Source: Sphingomonas aerophila
Lineage (GTDB): Bacteria > Pseudomonadota > Alphaproteobacteria > Sphingomonadales > Sphingomonadaceae
Reading direction: 5' to 3'
Length of the DNA stretch: 64,000 bases
NCBI RefSeq assembly: GCF_014199305.1
Contig: NZ_JACIJK010000005.1
Span: 124,001-188,000 of the forward strand
This document shows positions 36,863-44,927 of this stretch, piece by piece (position 1 is the stretch's first letter; each line of letters opens with the position of its first letter). A model generated the notes under the pieces. That model was not told the origin of the DNA and did not search any database. It saw nothing but the letters and a program-made list of their open reading frames with translations. The translations under genes and the position numbers were made by a program.

Positions 36863-37378
36863 TCAGCCCTCCCGCTGCGCCCGCAGATAAAGTGCGAAGG
36901 TCTGCTCCGCCCCGTCCACGGCGCGGGACAGCCACTCGGCATCGCCTTGCTCGCCCGCGGTGTCAAAAGCGAGCAGCAGCGACCGCCACTCGCCGCTCTC
37001 ATGTCGCGCGCCCATATAGGCGGCGGGCAGTCCCGCCCCGATCTGGCGGCTGAGCATCGTATTGCCCAGGCGGGATCCTTCCAGCACGTACAGCGCGCCA
37101 AATGCCGCTTCCTCACTGGCGAGCGTGAAGCCCAGTTCGGCGGGCCGGGCCTGATTCAATGATGCCAGGTCGGATCGCAACGCTTGCGCTCGGCTGCGCC
37201 AGCGCGGCAGGCCGGGCCAGCGCAACAAGGCCTCTTCCGCCGGCAACAATGCGCGGGCGTGCGCTGCCAGCAGGGCGCCATAGCGATCCCGGTCGGACAG
37301 GTCATAACCGCCAAAGGCCGCATCAACGGCCTCATGGCAATTGGCGGTGCGGCGGCGAAGCTCCTGGGCGGCGGACAT
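36863..37378 (-). CDS. Biliverdin-producing heme oxygenase
   Basis: A 171-residue heme-degrading oxygenase. The proximal heme ligand is His15 in TANCHEAVDAAF; GALYVLEGSRLGNTMLSRQI supplies the distal-helix Gly-rich region. It cleaves heme to biliverdin, CO and iron. It is convergent with the bacteriophytochrome gene (13-bp gap), whose chromophore it should provide. Start ATG at 37378. Confidence 0.92.
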   Translation of the reverse strand: MSAAQELRRRTANCHEAVDAAFGGYDLSDRDRYGALLAAHARALLPAEEALLRWPGLPRWRSRAQALRSDLASLNQARPAELGFTLASEEAAFGALYVLEGSRLGNTMLSRQIGAGLPAAYMGARHESGEWRSLLLAFDTAGEQGDAEWLSRAVDGAEQTFALYLRAQREG

Positions 37379-37501
37379 CGCGCAGTCCTATAGCCGTGAT
37401 TGCCACGGGAGGAAGGGTTGCGTGCCGCAACCGCGGCCCGCACAAGCATGATATGCGCTGCCAGTTCCCGCGCCCGACGCTTACAGCATACGGTCCAGCC
37501 T

Positions 37502-38788
37502 GTGCCGGCTGAGGCGGTGGGCCTATCTGTGACCGGGGCCGTTCGCACGCGCGCCATCATGGCCGGCGCGCTGGGCAATCTGGTCGAGTGGTACGACTTC
37601 TACGTCTATGCCTTCACCGCCCTGTACTTCTCGGCCTCCTTCTTTCCGGCCGGCGATCGCACTGCCCAGCTGCTGGCGACTTCCGCCATCTACGCCGTCG
37701 GGTTCCTGATGCGGCCGCTGGGCGGCTGGTATTTCGGTTGGCTGGCGGATGCGCATGGGCGTCGGCGCGCGATGACACAGTCGATCACGATGATGGCGAT
37801 GGGCTCGCTTGCGATTGCGTTTCTCCCCACCCACGCGGCCATCGGCGCTGGCGCACCGGTGTTGCTGCTCGCCGCACGCCTGCTGCAAGGTTTCTCGACG
37901 GGCGGCGAATATGGCGCGGTCGCGACGTATCTGAGCGAGGTGACGACGCCGGGACGTCGTGGGCTGCTCGCCTCCGTCCAGTATGTGACCCTGATCGGCG
38001 GGCAGTTCGCCGCATTGCTGGTGATCCTGCTGCTGCAATCACTTCTGACCGAAGCGGAGATGCGCCAATTCGGCTGGCGACTTGCGTTCGGGGGCGGCGC
38101 AATCGCGGCGATGGGCGTTCTGCTGCTGCGGGCGCAGATGCACGAAACTGTCGGGGAAAGGCACCCGGAGGCCGGACGGATCGGCGCGCTTCTTGCCCAT
38201 TGGCGTGGGCTGCTGGTCGTAGTCGGGCTGACCGCCGGCGGGTCGCTGAGCTTTTACGTGTTCTCGACCTATATGCAGAAATACCTGGTCAACACCGCCG
38301 GCCTTGAGCCGCGCGCGGTGAACTGGATCATGACGGCGGTGCTGGTGCCTTTCATGATGCTGCAGCCACTATTCGGCGCGTTGTCGGACCGGATCGGGCG
38401 GCGGCGCAACATGATCGCCTTTGGTGTGCTTGCGACACTGACCACCGTGCCGCTGCTGCGCCTGCTGGGAAGCGTCCAGAGCCCAGTTGCAGCGTTTGCG
38501 CTGGTGCTGGTCGGACTCACGATCAACAGCCTCTACACTTCGGTCAGCGGCCTGTTCAAAGCGGAGCTGTTCCCGGTTCATGTACGCGCGCTGGGCGTTG
38601 GCCTCGCCTATGGCGTCGCCAACGCGCTGTTCGGCGGCAGTGCGGAAGCCGTGGCGCTCTTCCTGAAGCAGCGCGGCCACGAAGGCGCCTTTGCCTGGTA
38701 TGCGACCGCCATCTGCGCGGCGGCGCTGCTGACCGCACTGCTGATGCGCGACACGCGCGATCGCGACCCGCTGGCGGACGTCCGATAA
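37502..38788 (+). CDS. MFS metabolite:H+ symporter (KgtP/MHS family)
   Basis: A 12-helix inner membrane carrier, about 428 residues from GTG 37502. GALGNLVEWYDFYVYAF at helix 1, RPLGGWYFGWLADAHGRRRAM in loop 2-3, and RLLQGFSTGGEYGAVATYLSE define the metabolite:H+ symporter family, which includes alpha-ketoglutarate and dicarboxylate carriers. Substrate not identifiable. The frame is open upstream to TTG 37400, but that extension is low in family features. GTG codons at 37502, 37517 and 37529 are all possible starts. Confidence 0.87.
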   Translation: MPAEAVGLSVTGAVRTRAIMAGALGNLVEWYDFYVYAFTALYFSASFFPAGDRTAQLLATSAIYAVGFLMRPLGGWYFGWLADAHGRRRAMTQSITMMAMGSLAIAFLPTHAAIGAGAPVLLLAARLLQGFSTGGEYGAVATYLSEVTTPGRRGLLASVQYVTLIGGQFAALLVILLLQSLLTEAEMRQFGWRLAFGGGAIAAMGVLLLRAQMHETVGERHPEAGRIGALLAHWRGLLVVVGLTAGGSLSFYVFSTYMQKYLVNTAGLEPRAVNWIMTAVLVPFMMLQPLFGALSDRIGRRRNMIAFGVLATLTTVPLLRLLGSVQSPVAAFALVLVGLTINSLYTSVSGLFKAELFPVHVRALGVGLAYGVANALFGGSAEAVALFLKQRGHEGAFAWYATAICAAALLTALLMRDTRDRDPLADVR

Positions 38789-38829
38789 GGGAGGTCCGGG
38801 GGGATTCTGTTGCCCGGCCCCCCCGGCGG

Positions 38830-39178
38830 CCGCTGGTGTCCTCTTCTGTTGCCCGGTGAGGCCCGAACCGCGCTATTTTGGAGTAACCTTAGGCCGTGAG
38901 GCCCTCAGTTACGCCGCAATCGCGAGTGCTTCGTTATCGTTGGCACTTGTGTAATGGGCCGTTGCGGTGGTCCCATTCCGAGCGAAAACAGCGCTTTTCA
39001 ACACACGTCGATCCTGGTTCGGCCCCTCTAACGCAGCTGGTGCACGCCACCACGCGTGAAGCGTGGCACTGAGCGCCTCAGCTGCGGTGGTGGAGCCGCC
39101 GGGTACTGCCCCCGGGTCCGCTGCGCCTATTGTACGCCGCAGTTTATCGCCATAGCCGGGTCAAACCCGACACCGTTG
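38830..39178 (-). ncRNA. ssrA: Two-piece, circularly permuted tmRNA (ssrA)
   Basis: Read on the minus strand. The acceptor piece comes first and ends in CGGCTCC-ACCA at 39098-39088, with a T arm CCGGG-GGCAGTA-CCCGG. A 61-nt intervening segment (39087-39027) folds via CGCAGCTG/CAGCTGCG and CCACGC/GCGTGG. The coding piece starts GGGGCCGAACCAGGATCGACG at 39026; GGGGCCG pairs with CGGCTCC to rebuild the acceptor stem. The tag frame (38944-38909) starts with GCC and reads ANDNEALAIAA then TAA. Permuted tmRNA is typical of alphaproteobacteria. It rescues stalled ribosomes with SmpB. Outer ends are approximate. TTCTGTTGCCCGG occurs twice near the 3' end (38805 and 38844). Confidence 0.93.
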
Positions 39179-39250
39179 ATATAGGTGGCAGATCGTCAGC
39201 TTGCAAACCGCCTTTCGCTCGCCACAAACGAGGGCCATAGCGGCCCCATT

Positions 39251-39682
39251 ATGTTGACCCAGCGTTCCCGATACGCCCTTCGCGCGATGCTCTATCTGGC
39301 TCAGGCTCCCGCCGGTGGCCCGCCCGTGCCGATGACCCGCATCGCCCAGGAAGCGAATGTCCCGCGCAAGTTCCTGGAGCTGATCCTGGCCGATCTGCGG
39401 GAAGCGGGCCTGTTGGTCAGCCAGCGTGGCAAGATGGGCGGCTATGTGCTCGCCCGCCGCGCGCACCTGATCTCCCTCGGCGACATCATCCGCGTCATCG
39501 AAGGGCCGCTGGCACTGGTCCCTTGCGTCAGCCGCACCGCCTATCGCCGGTGCCTCGACTGCAAGAGCGAGGCCGATTGCGCGATTCGCCACGCCATGAT
39601 GCGGGTGCGCGATGAAACCGCACGGATCCTCGACGGCACCAGCCTGGCCGACGCGACCGTCGAGGATCTGGCAGTCGCTTAA
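39251..39682 (+). CDS. Rrf2 family transcriptional regulator with Fe-S cysteines
   Basis: A 143-residue winged-helix regulator beginning MLTQRSRYALRAMLYLA, with recognition helix region VPRKFLELILADLREAGLL and wing KMGGYVLAR. Cys92, Cys101, Cys104 and Cys110 lie in the dimer-helix loop where Rrf2 proteins such as IscR and NsrR bind an iron-sulphur cluster, so it probably senses iron, oxygen, NO or cluster status. It is divergent from tmRNA and convergent with mscL. The target is unknown; no isc/suf genes are in the window. ATG 39251 fits; the frame is open upstream to about 39185. Confidence 0.88.
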   Translation: MLTQRSRYALRAMLYLAQAPAGGPPVPMTRIAQEANVPRKFLELILADLREAGLLVSQRGKMGGYVLARRAHLISLGDIIRVIEGPLALVPCVSRTAYRRCLDCKSEADCAIRHAMMRVRDETARILDGTSLADATVEDLAVA

Positions 39683-40119
39683 GGCTGGCGACGGACGCGA
39701 AGTTCGTCGCGGATCTCGCGCAGCAGTTCGATCTCGACCGGCTCGGGCGGGGGCGGCGCAACCTCTCGCTCGAGGAGATTGGTCGCTCGGTTGATCGTGC
39801 GCACCAGCATGAAGATGATAAAGGCGATGATAAGGAAGTTCACCGCCTGGGTGATGAACTCGCCATAACCCAGCAGCGGCACCCCCGCTTTCTTCAACGC
39901 GACATAATCGGTCGAACCGGCAAGCTTGGCCGGTATCGGCCCAAGCGGGATGAAGTAGCTGGAGAAATCCAGCCCGCCAAAGACCTTTCCGATGATCGGC
40001 ATCAGCACGTCTTCGGTCAGAGAAGTCACGATCCTGCTGAATGCTGTACCGATGATCACAGCGACTGCCAGGTCGATCACATTGCCGCGCGCGATGAATG
40101 CCCTGAATTCCTTCAGCAT
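39679..40119 (-). CDS. mscL: Large-conductance mechanosensitive channel
   Basis: A 146-residue two-helix channel that releases solutes on hypo-osmotic shock. MLKEFRAFIARGNVIDLAVAVIIGTAFSRIV is the N-terminal amphipathic helix and gate helix; ITQAVNFLIIAFIIFMLVRTINR is TM2; the charged tail is typical. ATG 40119 is preferred because AGAGGAG lies 6 nt upstream; ATG 40125 is too close to it. Its stop overlaps the Rrf2 stop by 4 bp in convergent orientation. Confidence 0.95.
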   Translation of the reverse strand: MLKEFRAFIARGNVIDLAVAVIIGTAFSRIVTSLTEDVLMPIIGKVFGGLDFSSYFIPLGPIPAKLAGSTDYVALKKAGVPLLGYGEFITQAVNFLIIAFIIFMLVRTINRATNLLEREVAPPPPEPVEIELLREIRDELRVRRQP

Positions 40120-40200
40120 CGTCATCTCCTCTTTGGCCCCACGGCAATGTCCTGTACCGGGCCGGCAGAAGCAACCCCTGCAGAGTCCGTGGAGCTAAGA

Positions 40201-40707
40201 ATGAGCGACGGCGATACCGTCTGGCAGGGAAAGTACCTGTCCGTGATCAAACAAGGCAGCTGGGAATATGCCGAGCGCAACGGCGACATCGACGCGGCGG
40301 TGATCGTCGCGGTCGACGACGGCCACCTGATCCTGGTGGAACAGTTCCGGATACCAGCCGGGCGGCGCTGCCTGGAGCTACCGGCGGGCCTGGTTGGGGA
40401 TGAGAGCCAGGGTGAGGCGCTGACCGATGCCGCGGCCCGCGAACTGGAGGAAGAGACGGGGTATCGCCCGGCCAGCGTCGAGGTGTTGGGCGAATATTAT
40501 TCGTCGCCCGGCATGACCTCCGAACGGTTCACCATGGTGCGCGCGACCGGACTGACCCGGGTCGGCGAGGGCGGCGGCGACGACAAGGAGGATATCACCG
40601 TCCACCGGGTTCCCCTGGCCGAGCTCGACGCGTTCGTTGCGAGCAAGCGCGCGGCGGGGGTGGGCATGGATTCAAAGCTGCTGGCGCTGATCGGCCCGCG
40701 GCTCTGA
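40201..40707 (+). CDS. Nudix hydrolase (ADP-ribose pyrophosphatase-like)
   Basis: A 168-residue Nudix enzyme. The box at residues 66-88 is complete (G66, E72, R80, E81, E84, E85, G87). LVEQFRIPAGRRCLELPAG just before it is typical of ADP-sugar pyrophosphatases such as NudF, and the YYSSPGMTSERFTMV segment also matches that branch. The likely reaction is ADP-ribose to AMP plus ribose 5-phosphate. ATG 40201 fits the family start. Divergent from mscL; single gene. Confidence 0.88.
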   Translation: MSDGDTVWQGKYLSVIKQGSWEYAERNGDIDAAVIVAVDDGHLILVEQFRIPAGRRCLELPAGLVGDESQGEALTDAAARELEEETGYRPASVEVLGEYYSSPGMTSERFTMVRATGLTRVGEGGGDDKEDITVHRVPLAELDAFVASKRAAGVGMDSKLLALIGPRL

Positions 40708-40741
40708 TCCAACGGTCACCGCGCCCGCCCGGCGCTGCGCC

Positions 40742-41023
40742 TCAGCGGAAATTGTCGGCGTAGGCCTGCAGCTTCAGCACCTTTTCGGGCGCCGGGATGA
40801 CCGTGTAGTCCCAGCCCTGGCGCTCACAATAGTCGATCGCGGCTTCCGCGGTCGGGAAGTTCAACCGGATCTGGTCGCGCGTGTCGCCACTGCCGGCCCA
40901 ACCGGTGAGCGGATCGGGCTTCTTTGCCTCGGCAGGCTCAAAATCGAGCGTCCAATCCTTGGTCCGCGCACGGCCGGACTGCATGGCGTTTTTGGGAAGC
41001 TGAAAAATGCGAGCGATAGGCAT
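40742..41023 (-). CDS. NDUFS4-like ETC complex I subunit
   Basis: A 93-residue protein of the ETC complex I subunit conserved-region family. ARIFQLPKNAMQSGRARTKDWTLDFEP at the N-terminus and GDTRDQIRLNFPTAEAAIDYCERQGWDY in the middle are close to the mitochondrial accessory subunit NDUFS4 (18 kDa), found in alphaproteobacterial complex I. It sits alone, away from the nuo operon, which is normal for these bacteria. ATG 41023 fits; the same frame is open upstream to 41059 without motif support. Confidence 0.9.
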   Translation of the reverse strand: MPIARIFQLPKNAMQSGRARTKDWTLDFEPAEAKKPDPLTGWAGSGDTRDQIRLNFPTAEAAIDYCERQGWDYTVIPAPEKVLKLQAYADNFR

Positions 41024-41033
41024 GAGAAGTCCC

Positions 41034-43484
41034 TTAACCTGCCCCGCTTGAACGCGCATCCGCCTTTTTAGTGCGCAGCGTCGCTGATGCGGCAGCGGGG
41101 TCGTCGGGCCAAGGGTGGCGCGGATAGCGACCGCGCATCTCTTTGGCGACCGCGGCCCAACTGCCCGCCCAAAAGCCCGGCAGATCGCGCGTGGTCTGGA
41201 TCGGGCGGCCGGCGGGGCTGGTCAGGCTCAACACCAATGGCACCCGATCGGCACCTACGGCCGGGTGCTCGGCAAGCCCGAACAGCGCCTGGACCCGCAA
41301 TTCCACCCGCGGGCCGCCCTCCGCGCCATAATCGATGGGGTGAGTCGAGCCCGCCGGGCTGGTGAAGTCAGGCGGGGCGAGCCGATCGACCTGGCGCATC
41401 CCGTCCCAGCCGATCAGGTTGCGCAGCGCATCGTAAAGGTCGCCGGCCGCAATCGAGCTCAGCCGCCGCTTGCCCGCCAGCAACGGCGCCAGCCACTCGT
41501 CGGCGCGGGCCAGCAAGTCGGCATCGTCCAGCCGCACGCCCGCAAAGGCGGCGCGGGCTCGCAAGGCCTGCGCCTTGTCGCTCCACGGCAGCAACTGGAG
41601 CCCATGATCACGCACCCCGGTAAGCAGCGCCGCCTCGATCGCGGCAGGGTCGGCGTCCGCGTCCGGACCCGAGGCAAGCCGGATTGCGCCAAGCCGACGT
41701 TCACGAGTCGGTGCGACGCCCCCGGTTGTGGGGTCGAAGCTTACGATCCGCCGCACCTCCAGCTTGTCCGAGAACAGCGCTTCGACCGCTGTCGGGTCGA
41801 TCGGCGCCGCTGACAGGATACGCGCACCTGCCGCCGCGCCTGCCGTGTCAGCCACCGCCAGCCATTCGGCGCGGGCAAGCGGCGAGGTGGGATCGAGCCG
41901 AAAGCCGCGCCCGCCAACCGAAGCCCAGCTTTCCCCTGACGCATCGCGTCGGCGCGCCACCCGGTCGGGAAAGGCGAGCGCGACGCACAGGCCGATCACA
42001 TCGGCGCCCTCCTCCACGCGGGCACCTTGCGGCACCAGCTTCGCCCAGCGCTCCGCCAGCCCGCGCGCCGACTGCGCCTTCCCGCCGCGCTCGCTTCGCC
42101 ACCGGCGTCGCCGTGTCTCCAGGTCCGCGTCGTTGCCGCCCAGCCCGCGTTCCGAAAGCAGCACCGCGACCTCCGCCGCCACAGCGCCGAGCCCCCGCTC
42201 CCCTGCCCGCACCAGCATATGCGCGAGGCGTGGTGGCACCGGCAGGCGTGCGAGGGCCCGGCCATGGGCCGTCGGACGGCCATCCTCCAGCGCTTCGAAC
42301 CTCGCGAGCCGCTCCCGCGCTTCCTCGATGGCGGCCGTCGGCGGCGGGTCTAGCCAGGCAAGCTCGCGCGGATCGCCCACGCCCCATATCGCGGTGTCGA
42401 GCACCAACGCCGACAAGTCCGCTTCCAGTATCTCAGGCGGGTCGAACCGGGGCAGCCCCGCGGTCGCGGCCGCCTCCCAAAGCCGGTACGCGACCCCCGG
42501 CCCCTGCCGCGCGGCACGGCCCGCGCGTTGGGTCACCGCCGCCTGGCTTGCACGCTCGGTGACGAGGCGGGTCATCCCGGCCGCCCGATCATATCGAGGG
42601 CGCCGGGCCAGCCCCGAATCCACCACGATCCTGATGCCGTCCAGCGTCAGGCTGGTTTCGGCGATGCTGGTCGCCAGCACGACCTTTCGCCGCCCGTCGC
42701 GCGCCGGCGCAATCGCAGCGCGCTGTTCGGCTGAATCGAGACTGCCGTGCAACCGGTGAAGGGCGATCGTGTCGGGAAGGCCCGCCAGCCGCTCCGCCAC
42801 TCGCTCGATCTCCGCGACGCCGGGCAGGAAGGCGAGCACGCCGCCCGTGTCCTCGGCGAGCGCGCGGCGCACCGCGCTGGCGACAGCGTCCTCGACCCGC
42901 TGCTCTGCCGCGCGGCCAAGGTGGCGCAGATCCAGGGGAAAGCTGCGCCCTTCGCTCTCAATCACCGGCGCGTCGCCCAGCAGGGCCGCGAATCGTGCAC
43001 CGTCGAGTGTCGCGGACATGGCGACCAGCCGCAGGTCGGGACGCAACGCGCCCTGCGCATCAAGCGCGAACGCCAGGCCGGTGTCCGAATCAAGGCTGCG
43101 CTCATGCACCTCGTCGAACAGGACCGCCGACACGCCCGCCAGCTCCGGGTCAGCTTGGATCCGGGCAACGAAGATGCCCTCGGTGACGACCGTGACGCGC
43201 GTCGCGGCAGAGCGCTTGGTGTCAAGCCGGGTGGCGTAGCCGAAGGTGCGGCCCACCGGCTCACCCGCGTTCGCCGCCATCCGCTCTGCTGCCGCGCGAG
43301 CGGCGAGGCGGCGTGGCGAGAGCAGCAGTATCTCGCCCGTGCACCATTGTTGTTCGAGCAGGGCCGGCGCGACGGCGGTGGTCTTGCCGGCCCCCGGCGG
43401 TGCGACCAGCACCGCGGTCGTGCCCGCGTTCAGCGCGGCGACCAGGTCCGGCAGAACGGCACGAACGGGCAGCGCGTCAGTCAC
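41034..43484 (-). CDS. hrpB: ATP-dependent helicase HrpB
   Basis: An 816-residue DExH-box helicase. Walker A GAGKTT is at residues 31-36, the DEVHER box near 125, SATLDG, ATSIAETSLTL (motif V region) and QRAGRAARQGPGVAYRL (motif VI), followed by the HrpB-specific C-terminal domain. HrpB is an RNA-helicase-like protein of unclear role. Its start lies 22 bp from the end of the polyprenyl synthase gene on the same strand. Confidence 0.93.
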   Translation of the reverse strand: MTDALPVRAVLPDLVAALNAGTTAVLVAPPGAGKTTAVAPALLEQQWCTGEILLLSPRRLAARAAAERMAANAGEPVGRTFGYATRLDTKRSAATRVTVVTEGIFVARIQADPELAGVSAVLFDEVHERSLDSDTGLAFALDAQGALRPDLRLVAMSATLDGARFAALLGDAPVIESEGRSFPLDLRHLGRAAEQRVEDAVASAVRRALAEDTGGVLAFLPGVAEIERVAERLAGLPDTIALHRLHGSLDSAEQRAAIAPARDGRRKVVLATSIAETSLTLDGIRIVVDSGLARRPRYDRAAGMTRLVTERASQAAVTQRAGRAARQGPGVAYRLWEAAATAGLPRFDPPEILEADLSALVLDTAIWGVGDPRELAWLDPPPTAAIEEARERLARFEALEDGRPTAHGRALARLPVPPRLAHMLVRAGERGLGAVAAEVAVLLSERGLGGNDADLETRRRRWRSERGGKAQSARGLAERWAKLVPQGARVEEGADVIGLCVALAFPDRVARRRDASGESWASVGGRGFRLDPTSPLARAEWLAVADTAGAAAGARILSAAPIDPTAVEALFSDKLEVRRIVSFDPTTGGVAPTRERRLGAIRLASGPDADADPAAIEAALLTGVRDHGLQLLPWSDKAQALRARAAFAGVRLDDADLLARADEWLAPLLAGKRRLSSIAAGDLYDALRNLIGWDGMRQVDRLAPPDFTSPAGSTHPIDYGAEGGPRVELRVQALFGLAEHPAVGADRVPLVLSLTSPAGRPIQTTRDLPGFWAGSWAAVAKEMRGRYPRHPWPDDPAAASATLRTKKADARSSGAG

Positions 43485-43505
43485 GGCCGCGCATCCCGGA
43501 TCTGG

Positions 43506-44519
43506 TCAGTACGCCCGCGCAACCGCGAATTCGACTGCCTCGACCATCGCGTCCTTGGCCTTGCCGCTTGCAAAGGGGCCGAGCGCGTCGATCGCGCGCT
43601 GGCCATAGTGGCGCGCGCGGGCGAGCGTGTCGTCGACGGAGCGGGTGTTGCGCACCAGGTCGATCGCATGGGCAAAGTCCGCCTCACCGGCGCGACGCCC
43701 CTCGACCGCGTCCTTCCAGAACTTGCGATCCTCCGCCGATCCGCGCGCATGGGCCAGGATCACCGGCAGGGTCACCTTGCCCTCGCGGAAGTCGTCGCCC
43801 GCATCCTTGCCCATCGTGCCCGCGTCCGAGACATAGTCGATGGCATCATCAACCAGCTGGAAGGCGATGCCGAGGTTACGGCCATAGGCGTCGAGCGCCG
43901 CTTCTTCATCGTCGGAACGTTCGGCCACCACTGCTGCAACGCGGCAGGCGGCGGCGAACAGCGCCGCGGTCTTGGCGCCGATGATGGCCAGGTAGCGGTC
44001 TTCGGCCAGGTCGATCCGCCGGATCGCGGTCAACTGGTTGACCTCGCCCTCCGCGATCACGGCCGACGCGTTGGACAGGATCTTGAGCACGCGCAGGCTG
44101 CCATCGTCCACCATCAGCTCGAACGAGCGGGAAAACAAGAAATCGCCGACCAGCACGCTTGCGGGGTTGCCCCAGATGATGTTGGCGGTACGCTTACCAC
44201 GGCGCAGGTCAGACCCGTCGACCACATCGTCGTGAAGCAGCGTCGCGGTGTGGATGAACTCCACCGCCGCCGCCAACCGGTGATGGCGTGCGCCAGAATA
44301 GCCGATCAGCTTGGCGCTCGCGAGCGTCAGCATGGGCCGCATCCGCTTGCCCCCGCCGGCGATCAGGTGGCCGGCAAGTTCCGGGATCAACGGGATCTCG
44401 GACTGCATTCGCTCCAGGATCACCGCGTTGACCATGTTCATGTCAGCCGCGACCAGCTGCATCATGGGTTCCAGCGAGGGGGGCCGGCGCGTGTCGAGGC
44501 GGTGAAGGGTAGCGGTCAT
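43506..44519 (-). CDS. ispB: Polyprenyl diphosphate synthase (octaprenyl/solanesyl type)
   Basis: A 337-residue trans-prenyltransferase that elongates farnesyl diphosphate with isopentenyl units to make the ubiquinone side chain. First Asp-rich motif D97DVVD101 in TLLHDDVVD, GKRMRP upstream, and second Asp motif in AFQLVDDAIDY. Length and motif spacing match octaprenyl/decaprenyl synthases; in sphingomonads the product is probably the ubiquinone-10 tail, so the exact chain length is not certain. ATG 44519 fits; the frame is open to 44558. Confidence 0.93.
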   Translation of the reverse strand: MTATLHRLDTRRPPSLEPMMQLVAADMNMVNAVILERMQSEIPLIPELAGHLIAGGGKRMRPMLTLASAKLIGYSGARHHRLAAAVEFIHTATLLHDDVVDGSDLRRGKRTANIIWGNPASVLVGDFLFSRSFELMVDDGSLRVLKILSNASAVIAEGEVNQLTAIRRIDLAEDRYLAIIGAKTAALFAAACRVAAVVAERSDDEEAALDAYGRNLGIAFQLVDDAIDYVSDAGTMGKDAGDDFREGKVTLPVILAHARGSAEDRKFWKDAVEGRRAGEADFAHAIDLVRNTRSVDDTLARARHYGQRAIDALGPFASGKAKDAMVEAVEFAVARAY

Positions 44520-44626
44520 CTCGGCGGGGCATCTGGCCCGCCCCTGCCCCGAACGCAACCCTTGCCCGCCTCCGCCCCTTGCCCGCCTCCTCTTTGCCCC
44601 GCATAGCCGGACAGGGGAGAGCCGCC

Positions 44627-44905
44627 ATGTCCGACGCCGTGCTGCAGGGTTACCGAAAGTCCATCGACAACATCGATGCGGCGCTGGTCCATCTACTCGC
44701 CGAACGGTTCAAGGTGACGCAGGCGGTGGGGCGCTACAAGGCAACCTCCGGCCTGCCCGCGGCTGATCCGGGGCGCGAGGAACGGCAGATCGCGCGGCTG
44801 CGGCAACTGGCCCTGGAGGCGGAACTGGACCCGGAATTCTCCGAGAAGTTTCTCCGGTTCATCATCGACGAGGTGATCCGGCACCACGAACAGCTGCGCG
44901 GCTAA
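44627..44905 (+). CDS. Chorismate mutase (AroQ class)
   Basis: A 92-residue all-helical mutase that converts chorismate to prephenate for Phe/Tyr synthesis. The N-terminal helix YRKSIDNIDAALVHLLAERF contains the conserved Arg and Ile-Asp pattern, KATSGLPAADPGREERQIARL holds the active-site Lys and Arg, and FLRFIIDEVIRHHEQL is the third helix. ATG 44627 is preceded by AGGGGAGAG. Stand-alone, divergent from the polyprenyl synthase gene. Confidence 0.92.
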   Translation: MSDAVLQGYRKSIDNIDAALVHLLAERFKVTQAVGRYKATSGLPAADPGREERQIARLRQLALEAELDPEFSEKFLRFIIDEVIRHHEQLRG

Positions 44906-44927
44906 GCCGCCGGCCCGCCGCGGCGAC

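Noticed and set aside
38805..38856. Direct repeat TTCTGTTGCCCGG (two copies) suspected as CRISPR or att site
   Set aside because: Only two copies, no spacers or integrase; it lies at the 3' end of the tmRNA and probably belongs to its structure.
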